From assembly GCA_022113835.1 (NCBI GenBank), contig JAILWY010000028.1, forward strand, positions 1,612,001 through 1,676,000: a DNA stretch of 64,000 bases. The letters are read 5' to 3'. The DNA comes from Atopsyche davidsoni (Eukaryota > Arthropoda > Insecta > Trichoptera > Hydrobiosidae). A program made the translations under genes and the position numbers. Below the pieces are notes generated by a model that saw only the letters and a program-made list of their open reading frames with translations, searched no databases and had not been told where the DNA came from. The stretch's first letter is position 1. The number at the start of each line of letters is the position of its first letter. This document shows positions 1 through 12,630 of this stretch, piece by piece.

Positions 1-240
1 AAGCGAGCGGTTGACATAATAACCTGACCTAGCCGCTAGACTGCAAACAAAGTGACACACCGCTCCGGCTCGTGTCGAGTGCTTCTTGTCAGTTGTGAAA
101 CGCTCAGCGGGAGTTGACAGTGGGACGGGCATTGTCCAAGCCCACAATGGAGCCGCCGGAACAAAGCCTCCGTGTTTATTCATGAAACAGAGCCCCGAGC
201 GTTGTCGAAAATTGGTTTCCGCCATTCTCATGAAAATTCA
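1..240. other. CpG-rich edge sequence, possible leader or promoter
   Basis: The first 240 bp are noticeably richer in G+C and CpG than what follows and include a TCAGTTGTGA initiator-like motif near 99. The only short ATG frame in it closes after 12 codons. It may be the 5' region of a gene outside the window. No call is possible. Confidence 0.2.
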
Positions 241-1389
241 GGCGCGGATATATATATTTTTTTTTTTTTTTTCAATGCGTTGACCTTTTGCATAATAAAT
301 ACCTTTTGTGCTTTCCACGCTGATTTGATCTGTTTTGAATTATTCAGTGTTTGTTTCACACTCGGGCGAAAAATAAAAAAAATGCTCACATACATTGTAA
401 ATAATTTTTCTAGGTTGAAGACTGCAAAGTAGTTTTGCTATAAGTGCATATTTCATGTATATTTAAGTGTACCCAAAAGTTCGTTCGTTTTTTTTTAAAA
501 TGATTTTATTTCTTGTGCGAACACTCGCCTTATCTCCATATACATCGCAAAGGTTTTTTTTAAGTTTTTTTTTTTATGAAACTCATACAACATCAAACAA
601 CGCAAAAAACGTTTGGATGGAAATTCTTCAGTCCTTGTAAAAAAATGTGATTTAATATGTAGACTAGGCCGCGTTGGCAAACAATAATACAAAAGAAAAC
701 TGTACAGCTCAAAACGGAGTGCACACCGCCTATACCAAAACGACCAAACTTTATGGTACACCTAATAAAATGATAAGAATGCACAGTGAATTATTTACAG
801 TCTTTGAGTAACGGTCATGCTGTGATTATTTTATTAGTTTCGTATATTTGATCGTTGGATAATCGTAACTGCATTCACTAACACACGGTGAATTGTTTAA
901 ACGCTTCCGTGTTTTTGATAGTTGAATGGTAGCCAAGTAAAGCCTTGAATAATTTAACTATGATGACTTAGGAAGCCTAAAAGTTTCGCAGTAATTGTTT
1001 CAATAGTTTCAGGAAGTTTCAGTTGCAGGAATATACAGTGAATTATCGTAACTGAAATTTGTGTCAATGGACGTAACAGGAAGTAGTCAAACGACGATGA
1101 GTTGCATAAACGGTTTCGTATCTTCAATCGTTGTTGGTTGTGAGAGCTCGAATAGTTTGGAGTCTTCGGTGGTGGAATGGTGGCCAAGTCGAGTCCCGAG
1201 TGGCTGTGATGGCTTTAGGAAGTTGGGGTGAGCTGATGACGGAGTCACGCGACGGCATTCCCAGGCGCGACTAGTGGTCGGCCTCGTTGCCAGTGTTAAG
1301 CCAGTTTTTTCTCGACCCGGCTTTATTCCTACTGGTTTATGAAAGTGAACGTACCGGGCTCATTTGCATACGAGCATTATGCATGCAGC

Positions 1390-1890
1390 TTGCTCTCCAG
1401 ACCGGATCAGAGACGAATCACAACCTTATAAACAAATATTTGTAATTCAAAGGCATCGCGTGTAACAAAACAAAAAAAAAAAAAAAAAACAAACAACCAT
1501 TTTCAGGTGTTTTACAAAACGTCAATTTTTAAAACTGCGTTAAACTTTGTACCAAGGACTTTGGGGCTAAGTAAGGTTAGGTTAGGATACTCTCCAGACC
1601 GAATTAGAATCATAGAAACAAATATTTATAATTCAAAGGTATCGCGTGCAACAAAAAAAATACACTTTCAGGTATTTCACAAAACTTATTCGACAGTCAA
1701 TTTTTAAAATTGTGTTAATCTTTGTACGTATATATTTTTATATAATTATACAGTTTGCTTACATTATAGACAGACAGAATGATGTAAAGGTAAGTAAGGT
1801 TAGGTTAAGGTACTCTCCAGACTGAATCACAGACGAATAACAATTTTATAAACAAATCTTTGTATTTCAAAGCTATCGCGTGTAACAATT
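1390..1890 (+). repeat. three-copy tandem repeat, unit about 200-220 bp
   Basis: Three related units begin near 1390, 1575 and 1795. Each has CTCTCCAGACC/T near its start, then AAACAAATAT/CTT..AATTCAAAGG and a TATCGCGTG core. The second and third are preceded by GGTTAGGTTA, which resembles the insect telomere repeat in only two units. The spacer (TTTACAAAACGTC...) is partly repeated as well. Confidence 0.6.
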
Positions 1891-3039
1891 TATTTTTGCA
1901 TTAATATAAGGAAGTTCCATCTAATTAATAACGACAAAAGCAAACAATAAACCGACTGCTTGCCAGCCATTACGGTTATTCAACGGTGATTCCCGAATTT
2001 CGTAAAACGATCTACGCAACACCAGCGAAGCCTTAAGCTGCCTGCACACGCTACAACATTATACACTGGATGTGCTCCAGTGCGAATAGGCAGCATCGAC
2101 GTTTGTCTCTGCTCTGCTAGGATGTGGTGCATCCAGGATCTCCAGAACTCCAGGCTCAGGTGTTACCATCAAATTATTACTTTGTGGTTACACTGTAGGT
2201 GACATAAGGAGTGGGAGAGGCTGCAGCCTGAGTCCATATATATATATATATATAATTTCTGCTTCTCATATTTATCTGCACATGTAAAGCCTCAAATACA
2301 CGGTGATTCATTATTATTAAATTATTTACAGATTTTTTTTATTGTTTCCTCGTACGTTTCCTGTGAGCCTGTGCTTTGTTTTCACAAGGTCGCAATGTTT
2401 TTTTTAAATTTTATAATTTTAGATTTTAATGTAAACAAGCCCGCTTGTGTTAAATCGAATTGATTAACGACTCCGTGACTAATTGCCGCCGCGTCCAGTG
2501 AATGTCCAGCCGTGTGGCTCGCCCGGCCGTCACACCGGCGTGTCGTCACGCTCGCAGTCACACAAAAACGAGAGCGAATACTAGTTTTTTTTTTTTTTTT
2601 TAAACAAATATACAATTATTTGGGTAAGGCTGGGTGACGTCACCGTTTAACCTTGCGCGCGAAGGAAAACTGACCCTGGTGGGTAATTCAAACACACGTG
2701 TGCTCTGGCCGCCACTTTGTTGCTGACTGGTGGCCAAATACCTTTATTTTGCCTCAAAGAATTTTCCGTGCCTCAGCTAGAGAGGCAACGCAAGTCTGTA
2801 AATCGAAATGTATCGTATCACTGCTTTGTACACGTTTTGCTAGATATGCAAATACAATGTAATGACGGCGTTAGTGTTTTCGCTGTGTAGCGAGTCAGAA
2901 GTCACGACTACCGGAAAATTTAAAAAAAGTCGTAAAACTCACAGGTTTTCAGGTCATTTAACTTTCAAGTTTTTTATATTAAAAATGCCCAAATCAATTC
3001 AACCCTCCATTATTATATAATCCTTTCCTTCCAAAACTC

Positions 3040-3225
3040 TGATACTCCTTCAGCAAGAGCCTTTCTTACATCGACAAGGTACTTTCAAGTCCACTGCTCC
3101 GTTACCGATCCTTTATGCTCAGGGCGCAGAATGGCAGCCAGGTTTATTTATGTATTTCTATCCCCTTCACTATTTTTTTTCCTTCATCCTGGGGAGAGGC
3201 ACCCGATGAAGAAAAATATGTCATA
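3040..3225. repeat. fragments of dispersed repeat family A
   Basis: An inverted piece (3040-3145, with ACCGATCCTTTATGCTCAG) is followed by a direct piece (GGGGAGAGGCACCCGATGAAG, near 3192-3212). This family recurs through the window; its properties are given under the copy at 18770. Confidence 0.55.
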
Positions 3226-4001
3226 CGACGATATGAACAAACACCCCTGCGGCTTTATAAACGAACGTGAATTTTAATCGTTTTACGCAGGTCTAGAACC
3301 GATGTATTTAGTTTTTTTTTTTTTTTGTCGTGTGTTTAGTTTAATTCGACTTCCGCTCCGACCCTGGTGGGCAGGAAGAACCGATCGTAACCCATTAGGT
3401 GTATTATCACACTGTGCTCGTAACAAACCAGACACGATCGGTTGCGAAAGACACTCCGCCAAGATTCGTCATGCTGCAGACGTCAAGTGACTCCGCGTTT
3501 CGTGTGCCATTAAAATTACACAATGGACGTATTATACAAAGCACCCCGACCGGCTAATCGTCCGGCTCTATATGGCATGGGTTTTCGAAAAAAAAATAAC
3601 CACACCACGAACGGCAGGCTCTGGATTGATTGCTCGTTGAATGTAAATGTGGTGATTTTTATTGGTGACCGGTTTTGCATATCTTTCACGTTGGCAAACT
3701 TAAACTGAGTCAAAAATATTGATTATTTATCATTCTTATGGCTATGGTCGTAACATGGTGTGTGGCTTACAAGGTGTGTGGGTTAAGTGGTAAGCGTGCG
3801 TGTATTTCTTTATTTTTCATCGTTATTTTTCAAAAATGGTTTAATTTAATATTTATATAAATATCTCTGAATACATTGTCAAGACACTGGGAATTTGTGT
3901 GCAAGCGCTTTTGCCTTCCAACTGAGTCTAAATAATTCTTTGTTGGGCCATCCACGTGTTGTTTTAATATGGAGAGACAAATGAAATTTAATTAACAGAT
4001 A

Positions 4002-4005
<4 letters not shown>

Positions 4006-4078
<73 letters not shown>
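4006..4078. repeat. (TA)n-(TG)n microsatellite
   Basis: About 50 bp of TA dinucleotides pass directly into about 20 bp of TG. Other (TA)n tracts lie near 2238, 7400, 13550, 23612, 57600 and 60116. They are listed here once because nothing else can be said of them. Confidence 0.9.
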
Positions 4079-5409
4079 TATTTCGAGATCGCTTCTCGGC
4101 GTTCGTTGTTTTGTGGAGCGAGGTATGACTAAAGGCGAGTTGCTCCATGGTTTTTATCGGCGTTTGTGGGTAGGTATACTCAATTCCACCAGATTTGGCT
4201 CGCGTGAAAGGAACAGGTTTTCGAGACCTGGTTTCTGAGAAAACAGCTGCTTCTGAGAAACACAAATCGAATAAAGCGTGCGTCCCGTAAACACAAATAT
4301 TTTTTTATTAATAATATATAAAAAAATATATATATTTCATTGAATTTACGCGCAGGTGTAAAATATTATTTAGAAAATTGCATATAAGAATTAATTCATA
4401 ACTTTTTATTATTTCATTTTAAATTAAAGCGATCAAAGACACATGGGGCTATTTTTGGATTTAACAGTACAAAATATATATTTTTTTAATAGTACAAAAA
4501 TATCTGACGAAGCCCTCAGAAGGCGAAAACGTTATTAATAAATATGGAGTTTTACAAACTACACCGCTATGACGTGGGTTTGAAATCAAAACGCTCCAAC
4601 GATAAAAACTGACCTATCAGACAACAGCATTTTAGAATCACTACCGCACGGAATTTTTAATTGCGGCGTTCGCAAATATCGAATCTGGACATAATGTCGA
4701 CGAACTTTGGCCTCTATTTCCGCCCACTCGAGTGCACAATTTCCGTTACCAGACTACAGCCTGTTTCGAAATTATATACCTTGTTGTATTTTACTGTTTC
4801 TCGTCATATTTTACAGTTTTGGGAGCAAAGAACGCGTATAGACCCGGTGTGCTATGAAACGACGATAAATATTGAAAAATTGAATCGTTACATGCAACTG
4901 TAGCACTGATGTACGCAGTCTAAAGTGTGATCGATTATCTAAATATATAACTTTAAAACTGTAATTTAAATGACATATTAGTAAGAATTTGTATGTTTTA
5001 TATATATTTATTATTAAATCTGTTATAGGTATATTTTCAGGTTTCCTGTTTACATACAAGTTTTCAGGTTTTTCAGCTGTGTTTTTTCGGCAAGTCGCCC
5101 CCAAAATAAAAACCTAGTATTTTATAATGATTAATTTATATTTTAGAACCGTTTTTGTCAGAATCACTAGAGGCTGTGTTTTTTTTTTTTTCAGTTTTTA
5201 TTCAGTTTCAGGTAGATGCAGCGCAGAGAAATCGAGACTCGGGCCGTATGTATGTAAGCCTCAGAGATTCCACTGTGTCGTGAGTTAACTTTCAAAATCG
5301 TGAGTGCAGTCAGTTCAGGCCTGATTGTATGCAAGTACTTTTCAATATTACAGCGTCCTTATTTATCGCGCTATCAATCTTTATGACTTTTATTACTTTA
5401 TCTAAACCT

Positions 5410-5640
5410 CCCCGCTCTCCCCGTTCTGTTGCTTGTGCCTCACATCTAAACGCCACATTTAGATCTGAAGATCAGGAAAGGATTATATAATGATGCTATT
5501 GGGCAGCAGCAATATAAAAACTGCAGTGTAGAAGGTCCCGGGGACCAACTATCATAAACACTGGCTCAGCATGAGTATATGCTCAGTGAAATAGTCGCCA
5601 ACCTCCTCTGAGGAGAGGCACTCGACGGAGAAGATCTAAA
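5410..5640 (+). repeat. repeat family A copy
   Basis: Contains the GCTATTGGGCAGCAGCAATA block near 5498, the GCTCAGTGAAATAG block and the 3' block GTCGCCAACCTCCTCTGAGG followed by AGAGGCACTCGA. It ends, like other copies, in a purine-rich GAAGA tail. Confidence 0.65.
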
Positions 5641-5789
5641 TTTCACCACGCGTTTAAAAACTCCACAGCGCCACCGAGAAGCAATTGCACGTACAAATAA
5701 CGCATAAAATGCTGCTTTACGATAGGTCAGAAATTTTTACAATTTATTCATTGTATATTTACGCCTTTTTACAGCTCTTTCGCAAAGTA

Positions 5790-6010
5790 AACACGTCACA
5801 TGTCGAGGGAGCGTCCACCTCGGGTTCACGAGTCTCACCTTTCCTCGCAGGTAAAACCGGTCTTGATCAACCGACGCCCGCAAGGACCACGAGGACTTTT
5901 TTGGGCGGAGAAAGCAAGCCGCGTTGTGAAAGTCCCAGACGAAAAACCATAACGCCGAGGCACATTTGCATCCACATAAAACCGCCATTAACCGCACAAA
6001 GCATGGAGAG
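5790..6010. other. CpG-rich island without an assignable gene
   Basis: About 220 bp are much richer in CpG than the flanks. Open frames exist on both strands (109 codons plus, 94 codons minus) but neither resembles a known family. The minus strand shows ATGCAAAT and, downstream, GGAAAG followed by GTGAGACT, a donor-like junction. It could be an exon or promoter fragment. Confidence 0.25.
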
Positions 6011-6149
6011 CTAAAGGCCATAAATTAAGCATTCAGTTTTTTTTGCATACACATTGTGCAATCGCCACCATCAAAAGCTGGACTTTCACTGAGGATGTTG
6101 GCCAATTGGATATATCGCCGAGTTTTAAGATTTCTGCATACCAGTGGCG

Positions 6150-6345
6150 TGCAGTTTATCAATATTTTTGAGTAAAATACTTGAGTGATTTTTTACATAT
6201 TTGTGACACGTTGGCATTATCAAACAGAGTCGATAATGTCTAATAAAAACTCTGTTTGATAATGCCGACGTGAAACGTTGGCGAAACCGGTCACAATTAT
6301 CTGGAAAATCGCTCAAGTATTTTACTCAAAAATATTTAAATGGAA
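6150..6345. mobile_element. fold-back MITE (family B) with long inverted arms
   Basis: The left arm (about 6157-6230) and right arm (about 6248-6340) are inverted copies, including GGCATTATCAAACAGAGT on both sides, with roughly 20 bp between them. The outer part (TTTGAGTAAAATACTTGAG) repeats at the far end. It is bounded by GGAATTCCACCAAGTACTCT, which recurs beside other copies (22240, 27000, 48990). It encodes nothing. Confidence 0.65.
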
Positions 6346-7394
6346 TTCCACCAAGTACTCTCTGTCAAAAATATTGAATTTCTGTGCAATTTGTTCTTAA
6401 AAATATTTCATTATCATCACAATTTTATGAACACATATCGACTGAATTCTGAAGTCTAACTATCTGCCCTAGAAAAAAATAAAAAATAATAATATCTATT
6501 GTATACTTCAAAACGTTTCATCGATTAAATAAAATTCCACTGTATTGTGAACAATACCCCAAATTTTTTTTTTCAAAGTGAACAATTTACATCCCTTATG
6601 CATAAAGCATTACTGTATAATCGGCCGTTTTAATCAATATTGATTTCTATGGCACAGTTTTTAGGCACAAAGCATAGGTTTAATGGGGTGGGTATTTATA
6701 TATAAATATATAATATATCTACATATTAAAATTTAAAAAAAACATGATCTATATAATTTTTTTCAATGAAATTGTGAATCGTATACTTAAATACTGTAAA
6801 AACAATAATCTTGTAAGGGTGAAAAATGCAGATTGTTTTATACGTATAGGGGTTGTCTTTTATATAGAAATTTATATTTATTTTCATGATAAATATGATA
6901 ACTTAAAAAAAAAAACTCGATCAAAGTATACTTTCAGCCAATTTACAAATAAAGCCATTTTCATGACGCGCTTGTATTTTTAATAAAATGATATGTAATA
7001 TTTATGTAAAAATGCCTTTACATCTGTATGGTAACAATAAAAAAAACATGTGCGGCGAACAGTTTGTAGATTGCGATAATACCTTTTGTAAACAAATATT
7101 CCACCAAATGATTTCACAGCTTCCCAAGTGTTTGTACAAAATATTTAATAGCGGTCACCCATTAGTTTTGATTTGAAATATATTTGTTAATATATATATG
7201 TATACGTTTTTTTTTTTGTTGGTATTAATAATATTTTAAATTCGCCCCTAATAAAAATAAAGCACTTACAAGTCATTCGTACATACAACTAGAACAAGTC
7301 TAAACCCATCAAAATAATTATTGCTTTCGATTAGGTTATAGGGTGAATGAAAGTTATATATTATTATTTATATAATATTATATTTATGTAATAT

Positions 7395-7441
<47 letters not shown>

Positions 7442-7509
7442 CCTCTGGCATTCGTATAATGTTGTGTAATACCGGGAGATGTTTGTCTCGTTTTTTTAAT
7501 GTTATTTTT

Positions 7510-7750
7510 TATCCTCGCTGACTCAATGGGTAAATCCGTTTACTAAATATGTGGCTTTGACATGCAAAGTGAACAAGTTTGCTCAAATGTCACACCTGTG
7601 GAAAGGTGACTCGGTTGACAGTTCAAATCCTGGTCGAGCATAATAATAAGCTACAGTGTTTTGTTGAGATTTAAAAATTCATACACCACTGTACGAAAAG
7701 CGATGAATCTACAACTTCATCCTTCTGTACTATAAATTACAGGGTAGCTA
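7510..7750 (+). repeat. possible tRNA-derived SINE
   Basis: TGACTCAATGGG (7519-7530) resembles an RNA polymerase III A box and AGTTCAAATCC (7620-7630) a B box. A non-tRNA body follows. The 90-bp gap between the boxes is longer than usual and no cloverleaf can be drawn, so this is tentative. Confidence 0.3.
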
Positions 7751-8099
7751 AAAAAGAGGCAGCCGGGTAGATTGATACAAAGAAATTTAAACAAAATTAA
7801 AATATAAACTGATTAATCAATTTCACGGATTCAGACTTTGGTCTGTATATTTGCTACACAGTGTGACCAAAAAAACATGGAAATTCAATAATGCGTGTTT
7901 CTAAAATAGCTTTTTATGACATTCGAGGCAAAAAATCTACATGTTATGGCAAATAATACCAATTGCGTGCTCAGTGAAATAATTTTTATGCATGCATAGC
8001 ATGAACCTGCGTGGCTGGAAGGTGAAGGCATCAGCTCGAATACCTGTGATGTTGTATTCCAATGTCTTTAGTTTTTACGTTGACAATCAAAATTTCGAT

Positions 8100-9380
8100 G
8101 TGATCAAAGGTAATGAATAAAATCTATACAACAACTAGAAAAGATAGTCTTTTTATAGGTACCATTACAAACTGGTTTAATTTTGAATACTCCATATTAA
8201 AACAAGCAATAATTAATGACAAATGGATATAAAAATAAGATCATATATGTTTGTGAGTGTATCACAAAAATGTTACGTATAAGCAATAAACCATAATATT
8301 TATTGCATTTTTCAATATTATTTAAAATGTCACTACACTTGTAGTGCTATTTTTATAATATTTTTTACGTAATCAGTAATTTTCGCGATTAATTGTGTTA
8401 GTTGATAAAAACGGCTTGCTTTGATTCCGGACTCGCCGCACGCCACGGCCGGTCGTATCAGGAGAACGGATGCAATTTTCAAGGCATTCTGCTATTGCAA
8501 AAAATCACATTGCATGCTTAATATACTGCGAAGCGAGAATTGTATCTTGAATTGGCACGCCATTAAATATAAAACGGTAAAAAAAAAATAACAATTATAT
8601 TCATGATTAATTATCAACAGAAATAACTTTTTTTGTAGAGTCAGTTTGAATAAACAAAAAAAAGACAGTAAACAAACAATGGAGTCGTTCATTACAAAGG
8701 CAACACCTTTGACATTAAAAAAATAAAAAATATTCAAAAAAAATTCAATGAAACTTAAGCAGACTCACATTAATTATATTAAACCATAAATTGTGAAAAA
8801 AAAAAATATTTTCAATTTTTATTGCATTAATTATGTACTAAAATTATTAATTGAGTACTAAAAAAATTAAATAGAAATTAATTTCGTTTTTTTTTTAATT
8901 TCAAATAATTTTTTAAAAAAGTTTTAAATTAAACATAAAAAATAGCCATGTTTATTGAAAAATAAAAATTACTGTGTTCTTGGAAAAAATCATTGAATCC
9001 TACGCCAGCGTCATTAGTTTTTATTATGATTTATACAAAATTTAATATTCAATAACAAAATATATTTAAATTGCTTTTGTTAGTCATAATTAATAAACTG
9101 GAGTGAATACAAACACGGCAAGAATATTAAAAGATTTTTATTAATCACATGTTTTAATTTAAAATCAACACCTGTTTTGCTGTTGAAAAATAAAAGTATA
9201 TTTTGATGATTAATAAAACAATTATAAATAGAAAGTTAATTTTATGAATATTCATATCTGCGTGTAACTGTTAAATGTTTCCTCGTCGCAAATACTACTA
9301 AAAAAATTTAAATAGTAACTAAGGCATTTTTTTAATATCTAGAATAATTTAAAAAAAAATTATAATTGATATAACGATAT
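8100..9380. other. AT-rich spacer, no gene seen
   Basis: Long runs of A and T with short open frames of biased composition. A repeat-A-unrelated GCCGCACGCCAC motif occurs near 8436. Nothing else is supported. Confidence 0.6.
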
Positions 9381-9389
9381 TTCTATTTT

Positions 9390-9990
9390 TTTACCAATCA
9401 CGCGATGAATTTTTTTTCTTACCTATAAGCACATACTTTAATTTATATGCAATATATATTTTTATGAATTCTATTAATTCACGAGGTTGAAACAATAAAA
9501 ACAAATAATTATCACAGTAAAACAACATTACTATACTTTTATAGCAAACGAAACACGCGATGAGTTTTTACTCTTACCAGTAATCACGCCGTCTTTTCTA
9601 CGACTTATTTTTATAATTACTAGACTTTTTTGGCTTTGAATATCTAAAATCGATATTTCTACGAAAACATTTCGATTTACCAAACAAATTTCAACACAAC
9701 AAAGAATATATATAAAAAAAATTGCGAATCACGCGATGAATTTTTATACCATTCAGCACATCCGCTGTACGCATTCTAACGACAAAACTTACACACAATC
9801 GATATTCCTACGAACTCTATTCAATTTACAAGTTTCGTAGATATTCAGTCGCACCTTTTCCACGAAAATTTTTTACGAATCACGCGATGAGTTTTTGCCT
9901 GTCATTTTGAGGTTAAAAATCGTCGAAATCTGAATTCAGCAGTTTCGAAGGTATACTGTCGTAACAATTCGCGTCTGTGTGGGGCAAAAG
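9390..9990. repeat. four-unit degenerate tandem repeat, period about 150-175 bp
   Basis: CACGCGATGA followed by a T run occurs at 9399, 9554, 9730 and 9881 (spacings 155, 176 and 151). Between the motifs lie similar stretches with TCGATAT and TTCTACGAA. It adjoins the intron side of the secreted-protein exon. Confidence 0.55.
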
Positions 9991-10074
9991 CTGGTTTTTA
10001 TTATTTTGGGGCATTTTGAGGTTAGAGGAGTCAACAAAGGCCGACGGTTTGTGTGGATAATCAATATTTTCGAC

Positions 10075-10205
10075 TGCGAGTACTTGGTGTGATTTATGTG
10101 ATTTATATATTTTAGGTGAAACCGGTCACCGATTTTTTATGTTTTTTTCAACGTGTGGGGAAATCACTCGAGTGTTTTGTTCAAAATATCGAAGTAGGTT
10201 GTGTT
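10075..10205. mobile_element. family B fragment next to the secreted-protein exon
   Basis: GTGAAACCGGTCACCGATTT and ACTCGAGTGTTTTGTTCAAAA match the arms of the fold-back element at 6150-6345. The fragment ends about 20 bp from the splice donor at 10224. Confidence 0.5.
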
Positions 10206-10224
10206 GGTGGTGTTGGTTGCTCAC

Positions 10225-10366
10225 CTCTCAGGACGTCTGCGGGGATGAGCCTCCTGTAGGTCTTCACCTTGTCGTCGCCGGCCTTCTCCTCGACCGCGTC
10301 CTTCTTGTCCTCGGCGTAGGCCAGGGCGGCCACGGCGACCAGGAGACACACTGCCGTATACTTCAT
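10225..10366 (-). CDS. signal-peptide exon of a small secreted protein, probably SVWC family
   Basis: ATG at 10366-10364 in a CCCACC context starts a 47-residue reading ending in phase 1 at GAG followed by GTGAGC. Residues 1-18 (KYTAVCLLVAVAALAYA after Met) are a textbook signal peptide. A charged spacer follows, then KTYRRLIPADVLR. I associate that last motif with the N terminus of insect secreted single-domain von Willebrand factor C (SVWC, Vago-like) proteins, in which it is followed by a Cys-rich domain in the next exon. That link is from memory and unverified. The expected downstream exon would lie below 10225 and was not found by eye, so the gene is partial here or its intron runs off the window. 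A TATA box and initiator lie just upstream. The exon is far GC-richer than its surroundings. Confidence 0.6.
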
Positions 10367-10432
10367 GGTGGGCACTGGAGCGATGGGGGGACACTGGGGT
10401 GGGACGTGTGCGCGCGCTGAGCCCGGCCTGTC

Positions 10433-10466
10433 GACTGGCCGCCTGGGGACCCCCCGCGCCTTTATA
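10433..10466 (-). promoter_or_regulatory. core promoter of the secreted-protein exon: TATA box plus initiator
   Basis: TATAAA lies on the minus strand at 10466-10461 (in GGTATAAAGGCG), and CCAGTC with A at 10436 resembles an arthropod initiator exactly 30 bp downstream. The start codon is 70 nt after that A. The spacing is canonical, so this is the best-supported promoter in the window. Confidence 0.6.
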
Positions 10467-10629
10467 CCTTATACCCCCGGGGACACTGGGGGGGGGCAGG
10501 TCAGGTTAGGCCAGCTGGGCTTCTGCAGTCGCTTCCTCCTGCTTGATTGCCATCTTGCTGCCGCCCGAGCTGGAACCGATGGGCTGCTTGCACACGACAG
10601 GCAACTTTAATGCTATTAGTGTCTTCATA

Positions 10630-11800
10630 TTTGTGTGATTTTTTCAAGTTATATTAATCGATGGCGTCTTCTCGTTTTGGGTATTTTTCAAGCTTCCTAC
10701 ACCCGTAGCAACAACCGAAATGTTATCAGCTTATAGCGTCTTCTTATTTGTGTTTTTTTTCATATTACCTACACACTTCTAGCTTCTACATATTTACGTG
10801 TATTTTTAAGCTACCTACACCCGTAGCAACAACCGAAATGTTATTAGCTTATAGCGTCTTTGATTTGTGTTTTTTTTTTTTTCATGTTACCTACACACTT
10901 CTAGCTTCTACATATTAACGTGAATTTTTAAGCTACTTACACACGTAGCAACAACCGAAATGTTATAAGCTTATAGCGTCTTCTTATTTGTGTTTTTTTC
11001 AAGCTACCTACACACGTAGCAACAGCCGAAATGTTATTTGCTTCTAGCGTCTTTTGATTTGTGTTTTTTTTTCATGTTACCTACACACTTCTAACTTCTA
11101 CATATTTACGTGTATTTTTAAGCTACCTACACACGTAGCAACAACCGAAATGTTATCAGCTTATAGCGTCTTCTTATTTGTGTTTTTTTCAAGCTACCTA
11201 CACACGTAGCAACAGCCGAAATGTTATTTGCTTCTAGCGTCTTTTGATTTGTGTTTTTTTTTCATGTCACCTACACACTTCTAACTTCTACATATTTACG
11301 TGTATTTTTAAGCTACCTACACCCGTAGCAACAACCGAAATGTTATTTGGTTCTAGCGTCATTTAATTTGTGTTTTTTTTTCATGTTACCCACACACTTC
11401 TAGCTTCTACATATTAACGTATATTTTTAAGCTACCTACACACGTAGCAACAACCGAAATGTTATAAGCTTCCAGAGTCTTCATATTTGTGTAATTTTTT
11501 CAAGTTAAATTAGTCGATGGCGTCTTCTCGTTTTGGGTATTTTTCAAGCTACCTACACACGTAGCAACAACCGAAATGTTATTTGGTTCTAGTGTCTTTT
11601 AATTTGTGTAATTTTTTCAAGTTACCAACACAGTTACTTACGCTTATTTTCAAGCTACCTACACACGAAGCAACAACCGAAATGTTATAAGCTTATAGCA
11701 TCTTCTTATTTGTGTTTTTTTTCAAGTTACCTACACAAGTAGCAACAACCTAAATATTATAAATCCACGGTGTCTTCTTATTTTGGGTATATTTTAAAGA
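10630..11800 (+). repeat. minisatellite-like array built on a MITE-end motif
   Basis: About eleven copies of AGCTACCTACACACGTAGCA followed by ACAACCGAAATGTTAT alternate with AGCTTATAGCGTCTTCTTAT and a GTG-T(7-13) tract. Local periods are about 75 and 120 bp and join into higher-order units of about 190 bp. The motif closely resembles the terminal inverted repeat of the MITEs at 12973-13235, 46908, 60060 and 19935. It lies upstream (minus-strand sense) of the secreted-protein promoter. Confidence 0.85.
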
Positions 11801-12630
11801 TGTCTATACACGCAGTAAAACAAAAAAAATAAAACAACCAAAAGATCATTAATCGATGACTCTTTTATTTTTTACTTTGGGTGTCTTTTTAACGACAAAC
11901 ATAAATTCTCAAATGGCTCTTCAAGGGCTTTCAAAAACTAGCTCTGATGAATTAAATATAATGTATTACAAATTAAACCAACCATTGCTTGCTTTACGAA
12001 CATTTAAACATACAATTTTTAAAAATATATATCAACTTTAAAACATACGTTTTTAATTAAATGTATAGTCTAGAATTATATAGTACATGATTCAGTCAGA
12101 ATTATAATTTTAAAACTTATAAAAACAAATAATTTGCGTGGTTTCTTAGAAACATTATATACTCAGTGCATAAAACTGCTTGATTTAATTTTAAAATCCT
12201 CGCACGCCACTGCTGTAAATTCATTATATTTTAAAAAGTAAAAAATGCGGGTTCAATAAAAAAATAACATAACACTGAAAAAGACGAAAAAAGCCTTGAT
12301 ATTTTTTTAACTACCTCGAATATATGAATTGAATTATAAAAACTATTAATTAAATAATATATATATATTTTTTAATTCATGGAAAAGTTTAATCGTGCAT
12401 TTATTTTTAATATATATTTGTTGGTTCTTAGAAAAAGTTCATATCGATTAGAGAATAATTAATAAAACGTTTATTTCTCAATGAACACATGCTCTTAACA
12501 TTTTATTGATAATGAAAATTAAATAGGACCGCATTTTTTTCTCACGAGGGTCTATTGTTTGTTTGGTCATTTTACGTGAAACGAAGAAAATTATTAATAA
12601 ACAAAAAACAATGACTGTGCAAATCTTGCT

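Noticed and set aside
1575..1812. Telomere-like GGTTAGGTTA blocks
   Set aside because: Only two repeats each and embedded in a larger tandem unit; this is not a telomere or a clear interstitial telomeric array.
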